DNA from: Mangrovimonas sp. ST2L15
GTDB lineage: Bacteria; Bacteroidota; Bacteroidia; Flavobacteriales; Flavobacteriaceae
Assembly (NCBI RefSeq): GCF_001280515.1
Contig: NZ_LBIQ01000015.1
Coordinates: 1 to 64,000, forward strand
Length of the DNA stretch: 64,000 nucleotides
Direction of reading: 5' to 3'
Numbering within the stretch: the stretch's first letter is position 1; each line of letters begins with the position of its first letter. Below the pieces are notes generated by a model that saw only the letters and a list, made by a program, of their open reading frames with translations, had not been told where the DNA came from and searched no databases. Shown piece after piece: positions 45,493 through 54,125 of the stretch. Both the position numbers and the translations under genes were made by a program.

Positions 45493-46287
45493 ATGAAATC
45501 TCTTTTATTATTATCATTATTATTTCCTTTATTATCATTTTCACAATTAAATCCTTCCAAAGGATATCCCACTTTCAATGGTGGTTCAGAATCAGATTCT
45601 CCATATGATAAAATGGAGTTTATTCGATTTAAAACTCAAGATTTTATTCAGGATAATGTTGATTCTGAATTTATTCAAAAATACTTTAAAGTTAATGACT
45701 CCATAGAATTTGATCTAAGTTATCTCATAGATTCAAATGGAACCGTTAAGGAGAATGATATTACGGTATACACTAATATTGATTTTTTTAATGAGAAGAT
45801 CAAATCAACCTTAAAATCTTTACCTACTTTTACTCCAGCAATTTCGTCATACAACCAAAAAACTTATGACTTCAAAGTAGAATTTAGACCAGAATTTACC
45901 ATAGACTCAAATTATAAGTTCGTTCCTATCTATCGCAAATTAACAAAACATCATGCTGAATTCCCTATTGATCCAAAAGAAGCTGAATACGTAAAAAATA
46001 TTGAACCTATTCGAGGGAAAAATTATAGAGGAATCATAACTGTGATAATATATTTTTCAACGGATGACAAGAAAAATCATTTCAATGTACGCGCTTATTC
46101 AGAAAGTGAATTATTTTCACAAAGAGCCATCAAAGAATTCAAGGACAACAAACTAATGTTTAGAAATGGTAATTTACAATTAAGAAAAAACACAAATTAC
46201 CAACTTCAGATATCAATGCGTCTATTCGAAAGCAGAAAGGCATATGAAGAATTTATAAAAACAGGAACTATTACAGTAAAATACTAA
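45493..46287 (+). CDS. Exported protein of unknown function
   Basis: 264 residues with a signal peptide (1-17, ending SFSQ). The mature part seems to hold two similar alpha/beta halves; FDLSYLIDSNGTVKENDITV (first half) and GIITVIIYFSTDDKKNHFNVRAYSESELF (second half) recall TonB C-terminal-like folds, but this is only an impression. No catalytic motif. It starts 13 nt after thyA, so it may be co-transcribed, with a terminator right after it. Confidence 0.7.
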   Translation: MKSLLLLSLLFPLLSFSQLNPSKGYPTFNGGSESDSPYDKMEFIRFKTQDFIQDNVDSEFIQKYFKVNDSIEFDLSYLIDSNGTVKENDITVYTNIDFFNEKIKSTLKSLPTFTPAISSYNQKTYDFKVEFRPEFTIDSNYKFVPIYRKLTKHHAEFPIDPKEAEYVKNIEPIRGKNYRGIITVIIYFSTDDKKNHFNVRAYSESELFSQRAIKEFKDNKLMFRNGNLQLRKNTNYQLQISMRLFESRKAYEEFIKTGTITVKY

Positions 46288-46299
46288 AGTAATAAAAAC

Positions 46300-46335
46300 A
46301 AAAAACGCTCCCAAAACCAATTGAGAGCGTTTTTT
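46300..46335. terminator. Bidirectional terminator after the thyA group
   Basis: AAAAAACGCTC pairs with GAGCGTTTTTT around a 14-nt loop. It separates the rightward thyA group from the convergent CBM48-like gene. Confidence 0.85.
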
Positions 46336-46356
46336 CACACAAACTAATTTAACTAA

Positions 46357-46659
46357 TTATAAATTTAAAACACTATTATCAGATCCTGCATAGTCACTCC
46401 ATGCATAAGCATCCGCTTGATCATCATTCAACCAAGCTTCGCCATCGACAACATATTTAAATTCGTACGTTTTTTCGGTTTCCAAATCAACGGTTCCTTT
46501 AAAAGTCCCGTTTTTTAACTTCTTAAGTTTTACAGCTTTCTTCTCCTTCCAATCGTTAAAAGTTCCTAGAACTTCCACCTTTTTAGCCTCGTCTGCAGGT
46601 ACTGAAAAAGTTACCTTACAAAGAGGCTTGCTTTTTAAGTATTGTTTTTTAATAGCCAT
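46357..46659 (-). CDS. Isoamylase early-set domain protein (CBM48-like)
   Basis: 100 residues from the ATG at 46659. A single beta-sandwich: CKVTFSVPADEAKKVEVLGTFNDWKEKKAVKLKKL, then FKGTVDLETEKTYEFKYVVDGEAWLNDDQADAYAWSDYAG. This is the glycogen-binding early-set domain of branching enzymes and AMPK beta, here as a stand-alone protein, common in Flavobacteriia. Likely binds alpha-glucan or acts in regulation; no enzyme domain. The longer frame to 46692 adds residues without support. Confidence 0.88.
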   Translation of the reverse strand: MAIKKQYLKSKPLCKVTFSVPADEAKKVEVLGTFNDWKEKKAVKLKKLKNGTFKGTVDLETEKTYEFKYVVDGEAWLNDDQADAYAWSDYAGSDNSVLNL

Positions 46660-46799
46660 AATCCAAGTGTTTTTCTGGGTCAAAAGAAGCAAATCTATTT
46701 TAGGTATGCAACTCCTTTAGGTTGTTTACAGAAAGAATTGTTGTTTTGGCAAAATTTAGCTAACATTAGCATAAACTCCAAAAAAAAACAAGCTTGAAA

Positions 46800-46911
46800 T
46801 TACGAGATTGACAACGGTATAAATTCATGTTTACGAGCTGATTTTCAACGATATCGATTTCGTTTTTCACCCCTTTTAGTCAAATTCCATTTACGATAAC
46901 ATTTTCGTAAA
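46800..46911. promoter_or_regulatory. Repeated TTACGA motifs upstream of the DHFR fusion gene
   Basis: TTACGAG occurs at 46800-46806 and 46831-46837. TTTACGA at 46890-46896 faces TCGTAAA at 46905-46911 as a 7-bp inverted repeat with 8 bp between. The inverted repeat ends 36 bp before the ATG at 46948. The motif is otherwise uncommon in such AT-rich DNA, so a regulator site is plausible. Confidence 0.45.
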
Positions 46912-46947
46912 AAATGCCGTAAATTTACCCATAGCAAATCAGTCATA

Positions 46948-47871
46948 ATGTTCGGAAAAAAGAAAGAAATACCTCAAGTAGATCAAGAACAATTAGCGTT
47001 TTTTAAGCATGCCCAAAAACGCATCAAACAGAAAAAAAGATTATACTCCCATTTTATTTTATTCCTTATAGGCGCTATCCTATTAATAGTCGCCAATCTG
47101 GTATTGAAAATAGGTGAGAACTTTAAAATTCTTGGTATTGATTGGTTTGTGTTTGCCATTGTTCTTTGGTTTGTATTATTTCTATATCACTTTATCAATG
47201 TATTTGTAACCAACAAGTTTTTGGGAGAATCATGGGAAAAATCGCAGTTAGAAAGATTGGTTTCCCAACAACAAGAACGTATTGAAACTATCAAAGCCAA
47301 ACTTTACGACGAAGAATTAGCTATAGCTAAAAAGGAAATTCAAGAAGAAACAGAAAAAAACAGGAAATCTGAAAAGCGTTCTAACTTGACCATTATCGCT
47401 GCCGCCGGAGAAGATCATGCTTTGGGCAAGGACAACGATTTGATTTGGCATTTAAGTGATGATCTCAAGCGATTTAAAAACCTCACCAATGGTCATCACA
47501 TCATCATGGGGCGCAAAACATTTGAAAGTTTCCCAAAACCTTTACCCAACAGAACACACATTGTCATTACAAGACAACAGAATTACACCGTCCCATCTGG
47601 CGTTATTGTTGTTCATAATTTAAAAGATGCTCTTGATGCTTCTAAAAACGATACTCAACCGTTTATCATTGGTGGAGGTGAAATTTATCGTCAAGCAATG
47701 TCATTAGCAGATAAAATTGAGCTAACACGAGTACACGGTACTTTTGAAGATGCAGACACACATTTCCCTGAAATTAACGAATCCCAATGGCAAGAAACTG
47801 CTCGCAGTTATCATAACAAGGACGCGAATCATCCCTACGATTTTTCTTTTATTACTTATGTAAAAAAATAA
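46948..47871 (+). CDS. Dihydrofolate reductase with N-terminal 2TM membrane domain (fusion)
   Basis: 307 residues. Residues 1-145 are a 2TM-domain-like part: a basic cytoplasmic start, two membrane helices (about 34-53 and 64-86), the FLGESWEKSQLERLV segment and a charged, probably coiled-coil linker (about 100-145). Residues 146-307 are a complete dihydrofolate reductase: LTIIAAAGEDHALGKDNDLIWHLSDDLKRFK with the active-site acid, the NADPH-binding IIMGRKTFESFPKPLPNRTH and PFIIGGGEIYRQAM. The enzyme would be tethered to the inner membrane, facing the cytoplasm. From memory the two parts are usually separate genes in Flavobacteria. It recycles dihydrofolate from the nearby ThyA. Confidence 0.92.
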   Translation: MFGKKKEIPQVDQEQLAFFKHAQKRIKQKKRLYSHFILFLIGAILLIVANLVLKIGENFKILGIDWFVFAIVLWFVLFLYHFINVFVTNKFLGESWEKSQLERLVSQQQERIETIKAKLYDEELAIAKKEIQEETEKNRKSEKRSNLTIIAAAGEDHALGKDNDLIWHLSDDLKRFKNLTNGHHIIMGRKTFESFPKPLPNRTHIVITRQQNYTVPSGVIVVHNLKDALDASKNDTQPFIIGGGEIYRQAMSLADKIELTRVHGTFEDADTHFPEINESQWQETARSYHNKDANHPYDFSFITYVKK

Positions 47872-47875
47872 TCAA

Positions 47876-48778
47876 TTGAAGCCTGTTTTCAGAATCATTT
47901 TCCTATTTATTTGTTTCCAAATTTCCGGACAAAACTCAGGAAAAATTGGCATAGAAAACGGGCAACTATTTTTTAAGACTTTTGGTAAAGGGACACCGGT
48001 TTTGATTATTAATGGAGGTCCGGGAATGAATAGCCAAGGCTTTGAATCATTAGCCAAAAGATTGGCAGAAACCAATCAGACCATCATATATGACCAAAGA
48101 GGAACTGGCCAATCCCAACTGCAGGACATATCATCAAAAACAATAACAATGACATTGATGGTAGACGATATTGAAGCCCTCAGAAAACACTTGAAAATTG
48201 AATCATGGGTTGTGCTAGGGCATTCTTTTGGTGGTATGCTAGCTTCCTATTATGCTACATTATTCCCAGATCGAATTCAAGGCTTAATACTTTCCTCCTC
48301 TGGTGGATTGGATTTATCACTTTTGGATAATTTAGACATTAGATCCCATTTGTCTTCCATTCAAAGAGATTCACTAAATTATTGGAATCAAAGAATCTCA
48401 CAAGGCGATACTAGTTATCAAGCCAGATTAGGGAGAGGAAGGAATCTTGCTCCTGCTTATTTATACAACAAAGAATTCATTGAACAAATAGCTCACAGAT
48501 TAACACAAAGCAACATGCAAATTAATAGTCTTCTGTGGCGTGATATGCGAGCCATTTCCTTTGATTGTAAACCTAACTTGAAGTCCTTTAAAAAACCCAC
48601 ACTTATCCTTCAAGGAAAGCAAGACATTTTGGATCCCTCCATTGCTGAGGAAGCTCATCAAATATTCAACAACTCAGAACTAATTTACATAGATCATTGT
48701 GCCCATTACGGTTGGTTGGAGCAACCTAATATCTATTTTGGCGCACTTGACAGATTTCTCAAACAGTTTAATAACTGA
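47876..48778 (+). CDS. Exported alpha/beta hydrolase (proline iminopeptidase-like)
   Basis: 300 residues from a TTG codon 4 nt after the DHFR stop. That start gives a clean signal peptide (MKPVFRIIFLFICFQISGQ), while the next ATG would remove it. Nucleophile in GHSFGGMLASYYA; the oxyanion segment is INGGPGMNSQGF, the HGGPG-like motif of the S33 prolyl aminopeptidase group; the acid lies in GKQDILDPS and the His in DHCAHYGWLEQP. Likely a periplasmic peptidase or esterase. Coupled to the DHFR gene by position. Confidence 0.88.
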   Translation: MKPVFRIIFLFICFQISGQNSGKIGIENGQLFFKTFGKGTPVLIINGGPGMNSQGFESLAKRLAETNQTIIYDQRGTGQSQLQDISSKTITMTLMVDDIEALRKHLKIESWVVLGHSFGGMLASYYATLFPDRIQGLILSSSGGLDLSLLDNLDIRSHLSSIQRDSLNYWNQRISQGDTSYQARLGRGRNLAPAYLYNKEFIEQIAHRLTQSNMQINSLLWRDMRAISFDCKPNLKSFKKPTLILQGKQDILDPSIAEEAHQIFNNSELIYIDHCAHYGWLEQPNIYFGALDRFLKQFNN

Positions 48779-48817
48779 TATTATTCCCTTACACTTATTC
48801 ACTTATATAGAATTCAC

Positions 48818-48825
48818 TATTTTTG
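48818..48825 (+). promoter_or_regulatory. -7 box of fabD
   Basis: TATTTTTG, an exact TAnnTTTG match, 21 nt before the ATG at 48847. A start at the earlier TTG-type codon 48823 would overlap it, so the ATG at 48847 is preferred. Confidence 0.55.
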
Positions 48826-48846
48826 CACCAATTAAATATAAAGAGA

Positions 48847-49740
48847 ATGAACGCATACATTTTCCCTGGACAAGGGGCGCAATTTTCTGGAATGGGATTA
48901 GACCTATATGAAAACTCCCCTCTAGCACAAGAATTATTTGAAAAGGCAAACAATATTTTAGGATTTGCCATTACTGATATTATGTTTGAAGGTTCTGCTG
49001 AAGACCTAAAACAAACCAAGGTAACTCAACCCGCCATCTTTTTACATTCTGTTATTTTGGCAAAAACCCTTGGAGATAGTTTTAAACCCGATATGGTTGC
49101 AGGCCATTCCTTGGGTGAATTTTCTGCTTTGGTTGCCAATGGCACCTTAACTTTTGAAGACGGACTTAAATTAGTTTCTCAAAGAGCTCTGGCAATGCAA
49201 AAGGCTTGTGAAATGAACCCAAGCACGATGGCAGCCGTTTTAGGCCTGGAAGATAAGTTGGTAGAAGACATTTGCTCTCAAACCGAAGGTATTGTTGTAG
49301 CGGCAAACTATAATTGTCCTGGGCAATTAGTGATTTCCGGGGAAGTAGAAGCTATTAATAAAGCCTGTGAATCCTTGAAAGAAGCAGGTGCAAGAAGAGC
49401 TTTAGTGCTTCCTGTTGGTGGTGCTTTCCATTCTCCTCTTATGGAACCTGCAAGAGAAGAATTAGCAGCAGCAATAGAAAATACCCAATTCAACACACCG
49501 TCTTGTCCTATTTATCAAAATGTCACAACTTTTGCTGTGACTAATGAAAACGATATCAAGGCCAACTTAATCTCTCAATTAACTGCTCCTGTAAAATGGA
49601 CACAATCTGTTCAGAACATGATCTCAGATGGTGCTACCTTATTTACGGAAGTGGGACCTGGAAATGTATTGCAAGGGTTAGTTAAAAAAATTAATAGAGA
49701 AGCCCAAACAGCTTCTGCAACCTTTGAAACCAACCTTTAA
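48847..49740 (+). CDS. fabD: Malonyl-CoA:ACP transacylase
   Basis: 297 residues from the ATG at 48847. Transfers malonyl from CoA to acyl carrier protein for fatty acid synthesis. Signatures: YIFPGQGAQFSGMG (4-17), nucleophile Ser in VAGHSLGEFSALV, QRALAMQKACE, and PVGGAFHSPLMEPA with the catalytic His. The last base of its stop codon is the first base of the lspA ATG, so the two genes overlap by one base. Confidence 0.97.
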   Translation: MNAYIFPGQGAQFSGMGLDLYENSPLAQELFEKANNILGFAITDIMFEGSAEDLKQTKVTQPAIFLHSVILAKTLGDSFKPDMVAGHSLGEFSALVANGTLTFEDGLKLVSQRALAMQKACEMNPSTMAAVLGLEDKLVEDICSQTEGIVVAANYNCPGQLVISGEVEAINKACESLKEAGARRALVLPVGGAFHSPLMEPAREELAAAIENTQFNTPSCPIYQNVTTFAVTNENDIKANLISQLTAPVKWTQSVQNMISDGATLFTEVGPGNVLQGLVKKINREAQTASATFETNL

Positions 49741-50231
49741 TGAAGTTCACTAGAAATGTAGGCATCATTCTATTGGTGATTTTCAATATTGCCTTAGATC
49801 AAATTTCGAAATTTATAGTAAGAGCTAAGGTAGATCCTTACAGTGAATCCCCAATTATTGGAGATTATTTCACGTTGCATAATGTAGAAAATAAAGGCGC
49901 TTTCTTGGGTATGGGAAGTGAACTGAATGACACCTTGCGTCTGATTCTATTACTTATATTACCTCTGGCCGTTTTGGGATATGTGATGTACTACATTATA
50001 ACAAACAAAAACTTGGACAAAGCCTCAGTCATTGGGTTTTCATGTATTGTAGGTGGCGGTATTGCCAATGTCTATGACAGAGTAATGTATGGCTCGGTAA
50101 CCGACTTTTTCCATATAGATTTAGGAGGAGTCTTTAGAACCGGTATTTTTAATATAGCAGACATGTCGGTCATGTTTGGCCTAGGTCTTTTGCTTTACAG
50201 CAGTTTTAAAAACAAAAAAGCCTCTAATTAA
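49740..50231 (+). CDS. lspA: Lipoprotein signal peptidase (signal peptidase II)
   Basis: 163 residues, four membrane helices. Cuts the signal peptide from diacylglyceryl-modified prolipoproteins. Signatures: DQISKFIV, HNVENKGAFLGMG, and the two catalytic aspartates in GGGIANVYDRVMYGSVTDFF and FNIADMSVM. It overlaps fabD by one base (TAATG). Its last codons form the left arm of the terminator. Many lipoproteins in this window depend on it. Confidence 0.96.
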   Translation: MKFTRNVGIILLVIFNIALDQISKFIVRAKVDPYSESPIIGDYFTLHNVENKGAFLGMGSELNDTLRLILLLILPLAVLGYVMYYIITNKNLDKASVIGFSCIVGGGIANVYDRVMYGSVTDFFHIDLGGVFRTGIFNIADMSVMFGLGLLLYSSFKNKKASN

Positions 50232-50246
50232 TTAGAGGCTTTTTTT
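50214..50246. terminator. Terminator of fabD-lspA
   Basis: Perfect palindrome: AAAAAAGCCTCTAAT followed by its complement ATTAGAGGCTTTTTT, with a T run. The left arm is inside the lspA coding end. Confidence 0.9.
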
Positions 50247-50264
50247 TACTTCAATATTTTCTGT

Positions 50265-50456
50265 TTATCTGGCCAAATTGCAATGTTCACAATCCTTAAT
50301 TTTCCCGTAATAGGTTTCTCTGTACTTGTGAATCGTTTTAAACGGAATATTCAAAAATTGCTTTTTGATATACGTTACTTTGGTTGATAGGGCACCCATT
50401 TTTGGGGTATGCCTTTGCTCGTCTTTGGTTTCTCTTTTTATTGTTATCAGTCTCAT
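50265..50456 (-). CDS. Small basic protein of unknown function
   Basis: 63 residues from the ATG at 50456. Basic, with MRLITIKRETKDEQRHTPKM at the start, a Tyr/Lys-rich middle (IHKYRETYYGKIKD) and a C-terminal Cys pair CEHC. The composition is protein-like rather than random, and I have the impression of similar short proteins in related genomes. No function known. It has the fabD-lspA terminator downstream on the convergent side. Confidence 0.6.
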   Translation of the reverse strand: MRLITIKRETKDEQRHTPKMGALSTKVTYIKKQFLNIPFKTIHKYRETYYGKIKDCEHCNLAR

Positions 50457-50630
50457 AATTTCCTTTGCATTATCATACAAATAAACAAATCATTTAAACC
50501 AATCCCAAAAACAAAGCCTTAAAACCTTGTTAATCAAAAAGATATTAAAATATCCACAATCGAACAAGTTATCGACTTAGGATTCCTTAACCAAACGACA
50601 CTATCATTAACAATTTGATATTGTTATTTT

Positions 50631-51653
50631 TTACGAATTTGCCAATTTTTGTTCCCATTTCCAGGCTGACAACATCGCATCGTCTAAGGTCAACTCCGAT
50701 TTCCACCCCAAAACATCGTTTGCCTTATGGGTATCTGCATAAGCAGCCGTAACATCTCCTTCTCTTCTTGGGGCTATCTTATAATTCAATTTTTCACCAG
50801 AAACTTTTTCAAAAGATTGAACAACCTCCAAAACAGAACTTCCGGTTCCAGTACCTAAATTAAAGACTTCGTAATTACCTTCATTTTTGGATTCCATCAA
50901 TCTTTCCAAAGCTACTACGTGAGCTTTGGCCAAATCAACTACATGAATATAATCTCGTACACAAGTCCCATCTTTAGTTGGATAATCATCACCAAAAACA
51001 GAAAGCTGTTCTCTAATTCCAATAGCCGTTTGCGTTATAAAAGGCACTAGATTTTGTGGCACTCCTATAGGCAGTTCCCCAATTTCAACCGTCTCATGTG
51101 CCCCAATAGGATTAAAATATCTCAAAGCAATGGCTTTCAAATGCTGATTGATTTTACAAACATCTTTAATGATTTCTTCACCAATTTGTTTGGTGTTCCC
51201 ATATGGCGATTCTGCTGGCTTTACGGGAGCATTTTCATGAATGGGCAATTCATCTGCCTGACCATAAACCGTGCATGACGAACTGAATATAAAATTGGCA
51301 CTATCTAATTTTTGCAGTTCCTGCAATACGTATACCAGGGTATTGATATTATTTTCATAATATAATAACGGATTCTGGACACTTTCACCTACTGCTTTAC
51401 TTGCAGCAAAATGAATAATTCCCTGTAAGTCAGAGTGACGGTTAAAAAAATCCTGGACTTTCTCCTTCTCTCTTAAATCCAACTTTTCAAAAACAGGTTT
51501 AATGCCTGTAATCGCTGTGATTCCATCCAAAACGTTGATGGAAGAGTTAGACAAATTATCAATTATTACAACCTCAAAGCCTCGATTTTGAAGTTCTACA
51601 ACAGTATGGGAGCCAATAAATCCTAAGCCACCCGTCACCAGTACTTTAGCCAT
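50631..51653 (-). CDS. galE: UDP-glucose 4-epimerase
   Basis: 340 residues. Interconverts UDP-glucose and UDP-galactose with bound NAD. Signatures: VTGGLGFIGSHTVVELQ (6-22), catalytic Ser/Thr and Tyr in FSSSCTVYG and SPYGNTKQIGEEI (the YxxxK), RYFNPIGAHETVEIGE, and GTCVRDYIHVVDLAKAH. The start overlaps the end of the upstream aminotransferase gene by 8 nt, so both form an operon, probably for surface sugar synthesis. Confidence 0.96.
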   Translation of the reverse strand: MAKVLVTGGLGFIGSHTVVELQNRGFEVVIIDNLSNSSINVLDGITAITGIKPVFEKLDLREKEKVQDFFNRHSDLQGIIHFAASKAVGESVQNPLLYYENNINTLVYVLQELQKLDSANFIFSSSCTVYGQADELPIHENAPVKPAESPYGNTKQIGEEIIKDVCKINQHLKAIALRYFNPIGAHETVEIGELPIGVPQNLVPFITQTAIGIREQLSVFGDDYPTKDGTCVRDYIHVVDLAKAHVVALERLMESKNEGNYEVFNLGTGTGSSVLEVVQSFEKVSGEKLNYKIAPRREGDVTAAYADTHKANDVLGWKSELTLDDAMLSAWKWEQKLANS

Positions 51654-52803
51654 TAATATATGCTTTTACTTTTTCGGTTATAAATTCTATTTGTTTGTCG
51701 TTTAATTCAGTGTGCATTGGTAAGGAGATTACTTGCTCTACCAAAGCATTAGTCACTTGAAAATCGGCTTCATTATATCTATCATCCATATAGGCCTTTT
51801 GCTTATGCAAAGGAATTGGATAATAAACTCCACAAGGAATACCATTTTCATTTAAATATTTTGCTAAACCATCTCTATCAACACCTGTCAATTTTAAAGT
51901 ATACTGATGAAACACATGGCAATCACAATTATTACAATTACCAGAACAAGCGTTGCTTTTTCTCACTGGCGTTTGTACTTGTGAAACATTTTTAAATGCT
52001 TCATCATATTTAGCTGCTGCCTCTTGTCTCGCCTTGTTATAAGCATCTAGTTTGGGAAGTTTGGCATCCAAAACTGCAGCTTGGATAGAATCCAATCTAG
52101 AATTAACCCCTACTACATCATGGTGATATCTCACGTACATCCCATGATTAACTATACCTCTTAGGATATGAGCCAAATCATCATCATTAGTAAAGATGGC
52201 GCCACCGTCTCCATAACAACCTAAATTCTTGGAAGGAAAAAAGGAAGTAGAGGAAACATTACCAATAGTACCGGTTTTGGCCTTGGTTCCATCTTTATAG
52301 GTGTAATTCCCTCCAATACCTTGCGCATTGTCTTCGATAACATAAAGATTATGTTCTTTGGCAAGTGCCATAATTTCTTCCATAGGGGCAGCTTGCCCAA
52401 ACAAATGCACAGGAACAATGGCTTTGGTTTTAGGTGTAATTGCTTTTCTAATAGCCTCTACATCAATATTAAAAGTATCAGTATCTACATCTACCAATAC
52501 TGGAGTTAATTGCAAAAGCGCTATAACCTCAACAGTAGCGGCAAACGTAAAATCGGCTGTAATTACTTCATCACCTGGCTTGAGGCCAAGTCCCATCATG
52601 GCAATCTGTAATGCATCTGTACCATTGGCACAAGGAATGACATGTTTGACGCCCAAATAAGATTCTAAATTCTTCTGAAATTCATGAACCTTGGGTCCAT
52701 TTATAAAAGAAGTCGTATCAATGACTTCTTGTATGGAGGCATTAACCACCTCTTTGATATCGGCATATTGACCTTTAAGGTCAACCATTTGTATTTGTTT
52801 CAT
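51646..52803 (-). CDS. DegT/DnrJ/EryC1/StrS family sugar aminotransferase
   Basis: 385 residues from the ATG at 52803. PLP enzyme that typically aminates nucleotide-linked keto-sugars for O-antigen or related glycans. Visible: the start MVDLKGQYADIKEVV, PCANGTDALQIAMMGLGLKPGDEVI, the PLP-binding VIEDNAQGIGG and the Schiff-base Lys in SSTSFFPSKNLGCYGDGGAIFT. An unusual insert has four cysteines at 286, 290, 293 and 295 (CSGNCNNCDCH), which could bind metal. Operon with galE (8-nt overlap). TATTTTTG on the minus strand at 52825..52818 is the likely -7 box. Confidence 0.93.
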   Translation of the reverse strand: MKQIQMVDLKGQYADIKEVVNASIQEVIDTTSFINGPKVHEFQKNLESYLGVKHVIPCANGTDALQIAMMGLGLKPGDEVITADFTFAATVEVIALLQLTPVLVDVDTDTFNIDVEAIRKAITPKTKAIVPVHLFGQAAPMEEIMALAKEHNLYVIEDNAQGIGGNYTYKDGTKAKTGTIGNVSSTSFFPSKNLGCYGDGGAIFTNDDDLAHILRGIVNHGMYVRYHHDVVGVNSRLDSIQAAVLDAKLPKLDAYNKARQEAAAKYDEAFKNVSQVQTPVRKSNACSGNCNNCDCHVFHQYTLKLTGVDRDGLAKYLNENGIPCGVYYPIPLHKQKAYMDDRYNEADFQVTNALVEQVISLPMHTELNDKQIEFITEKVKAYING

Positions 52804-52817
52804 ATGATACAAAGTTA

Positions 52818-52825
52818 CAAAAATA
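52818..52825 (-). promoter_or_regulatory. -7 box of the aminotransferase-galE operon
   Basis: TATTTTTG on the minus strand matches TAnnTTTG, 14 nt before the ATG at 52803. No clear -33 TTG at standard spacing. Confidence 0.5.
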
Positions 52826-52892
52826 GCTTGCCTACCCCAATGGATTTATTCTAAACAATGTATTTTAGCATAAAAGTTTTTTTATCTTGAAA

Positions 52893-54125
52893 ATGATCTA
52901 TAATCTTGGTATTCGTTGGGCTTCATTTCTTTTAAAATTAGTTTCCCGATTCAATCATAAACTGCAATTGGGAGTTCTAGGTCGAGCAGAAACTTTTCAA
53001 ATTTTAAAAGACAAATTGAAACCAGAAGATCAAACATTATGGTTTCACTGTGCTTCCTTGGGTGAATATGAACAGGGCCTTCCCGTTTTTCAGGAAATAA
53101 AAAAAACTTATCCCAACCATAAAGCCGTACTTACCTTTTTTTCGCCATCGGGTTATGAAATCAGGAAAAACTCACCTATTGCTGACGTGGTCGTTTATTT
53201 ACCTTGGGACACTCCTTTGAATGCCAAAAAATTTATCGATCTAGTAAATCCAGACTTAACCATCTTTGTCAAGTATGATATCTGGCCAAACTACTTAAAG
53301 GAATTAAAAACAAGAGGCAAAAGAGCCCTTCTAATTTCTGCCTTATTCAGGCCAAACCAGGCATACTTCAAATGGTATGGAAACGTTATAAAAGAGGCAT
53401 TGTTTGCTTTTGAGCACATTTTCACCCAAGATGCCAATTCCAAAGTCCTATTAAATAAAATAGGCTATGAGCAGGCCACTATTTCTGGAGATACTCGCTT
53501 TGACAGAGTGAGTCAGCAACTAAACATTGACAATCATCTTCCCTATATTGAAACATTTAAAAACAATAGGTTATGCGTGGTAGCCGGCAGTACTTGGCCC
53601 GAAGGTGAAGCTTTCTTGGCGGAATTTATCAACAGTTATTCCAATGAGTATGCTTCCTATATCATTGCTCCCCACAATATCAAATCTGAGCAAATTCAGA
53701 AATTAAAAGCAAGCATCCATAAGCCTACCATGCTGTTTTCGGAGATGGAGGAATCCTCCCTTTCTAACCAACAAGTCTTTATTGTAGACACAATTGGAAT
53801 CCTTTCTAAGATTTATAGTGTTGGAGACATTGCTTATGTTGGAGGAGCCGTGGGAACCACAGGGCTTCACAACACTTTAGAACCAGCTGTATTTGGAATT
53901 CCAATTATTATAGGTTCTCATTATGATAAATTTCCAGAAGCCCATGATATGGTTGATTTAGGAGGTATGTTCAGCATTAAAACACAAGAAGAATTTTCGA
54001 ATCAGCTTAAAAATTTAATCGAAAATGAGTCACTTCGGAATAATTCAGGAGCCATTAATAAGCGCTATATTGAAAAAAACAAAGGTGCCGTAATCCAAAT
54101 CATGGACTATATACGTAAGTATTAA
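52893..54125 (+). CDS. waaA: 3-deoxy-D-manno-octulosonic acid transferase
   Basis: 410 residues from the ATG at 52893 (a TTG two codons earlier is also possible). Adds Kdo to lipid A at the inner membrane. Domain order is as in the GT30 family: N-terminal hydrophobic anchor, LWFHCASLGEYEQGLPVFQEIKKTYP (the active-site Glu is in this region), FVKYDIWPNYLKELKTRGKRALLISALFRPNQ, VVAGSTWPEGE, and C-terminal GGAVGTTGLHNTLEPAVFGIPIIIG. Convergent or divergent neighbours make glycans too. Confidence 0.95.
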   Translation: MIYNLGIRWASFLLKLVSRFNHKLQLGVLGRAETFQILKDKLKPEDQTLWFHCASLGEYEQGLPVFQEIKKTYPNHKAVLTFFSPSGYEIRKNSPIADVVVYLPWDTPLNAKKFIDLVNPDLTIFVKYDIWPNYLKELKTRGKRALLISALFRPNQAYFKWYGNVIKEALFAFEHIFTQDANSKVLLNKIGYEQATISGDTRFDRVSQQLNIDNHLPYIETFKNNRLCVVAGSTWPEGEAFLAEFINSYSNEYASYIIAPHNIKSEQIQKLKASIHKPTMLFSEMEESSLSNQQVFIVDTIGILSKIYSVGDIAYVGGAVGTTGLHNTLEPAVFGIPIIIGSHYDKFPEAHDMVDLGGMFSIKTQEEFSNQLKNLIENESLRNNSGAINKRYIEKNKGAVIQIMDYIRKY

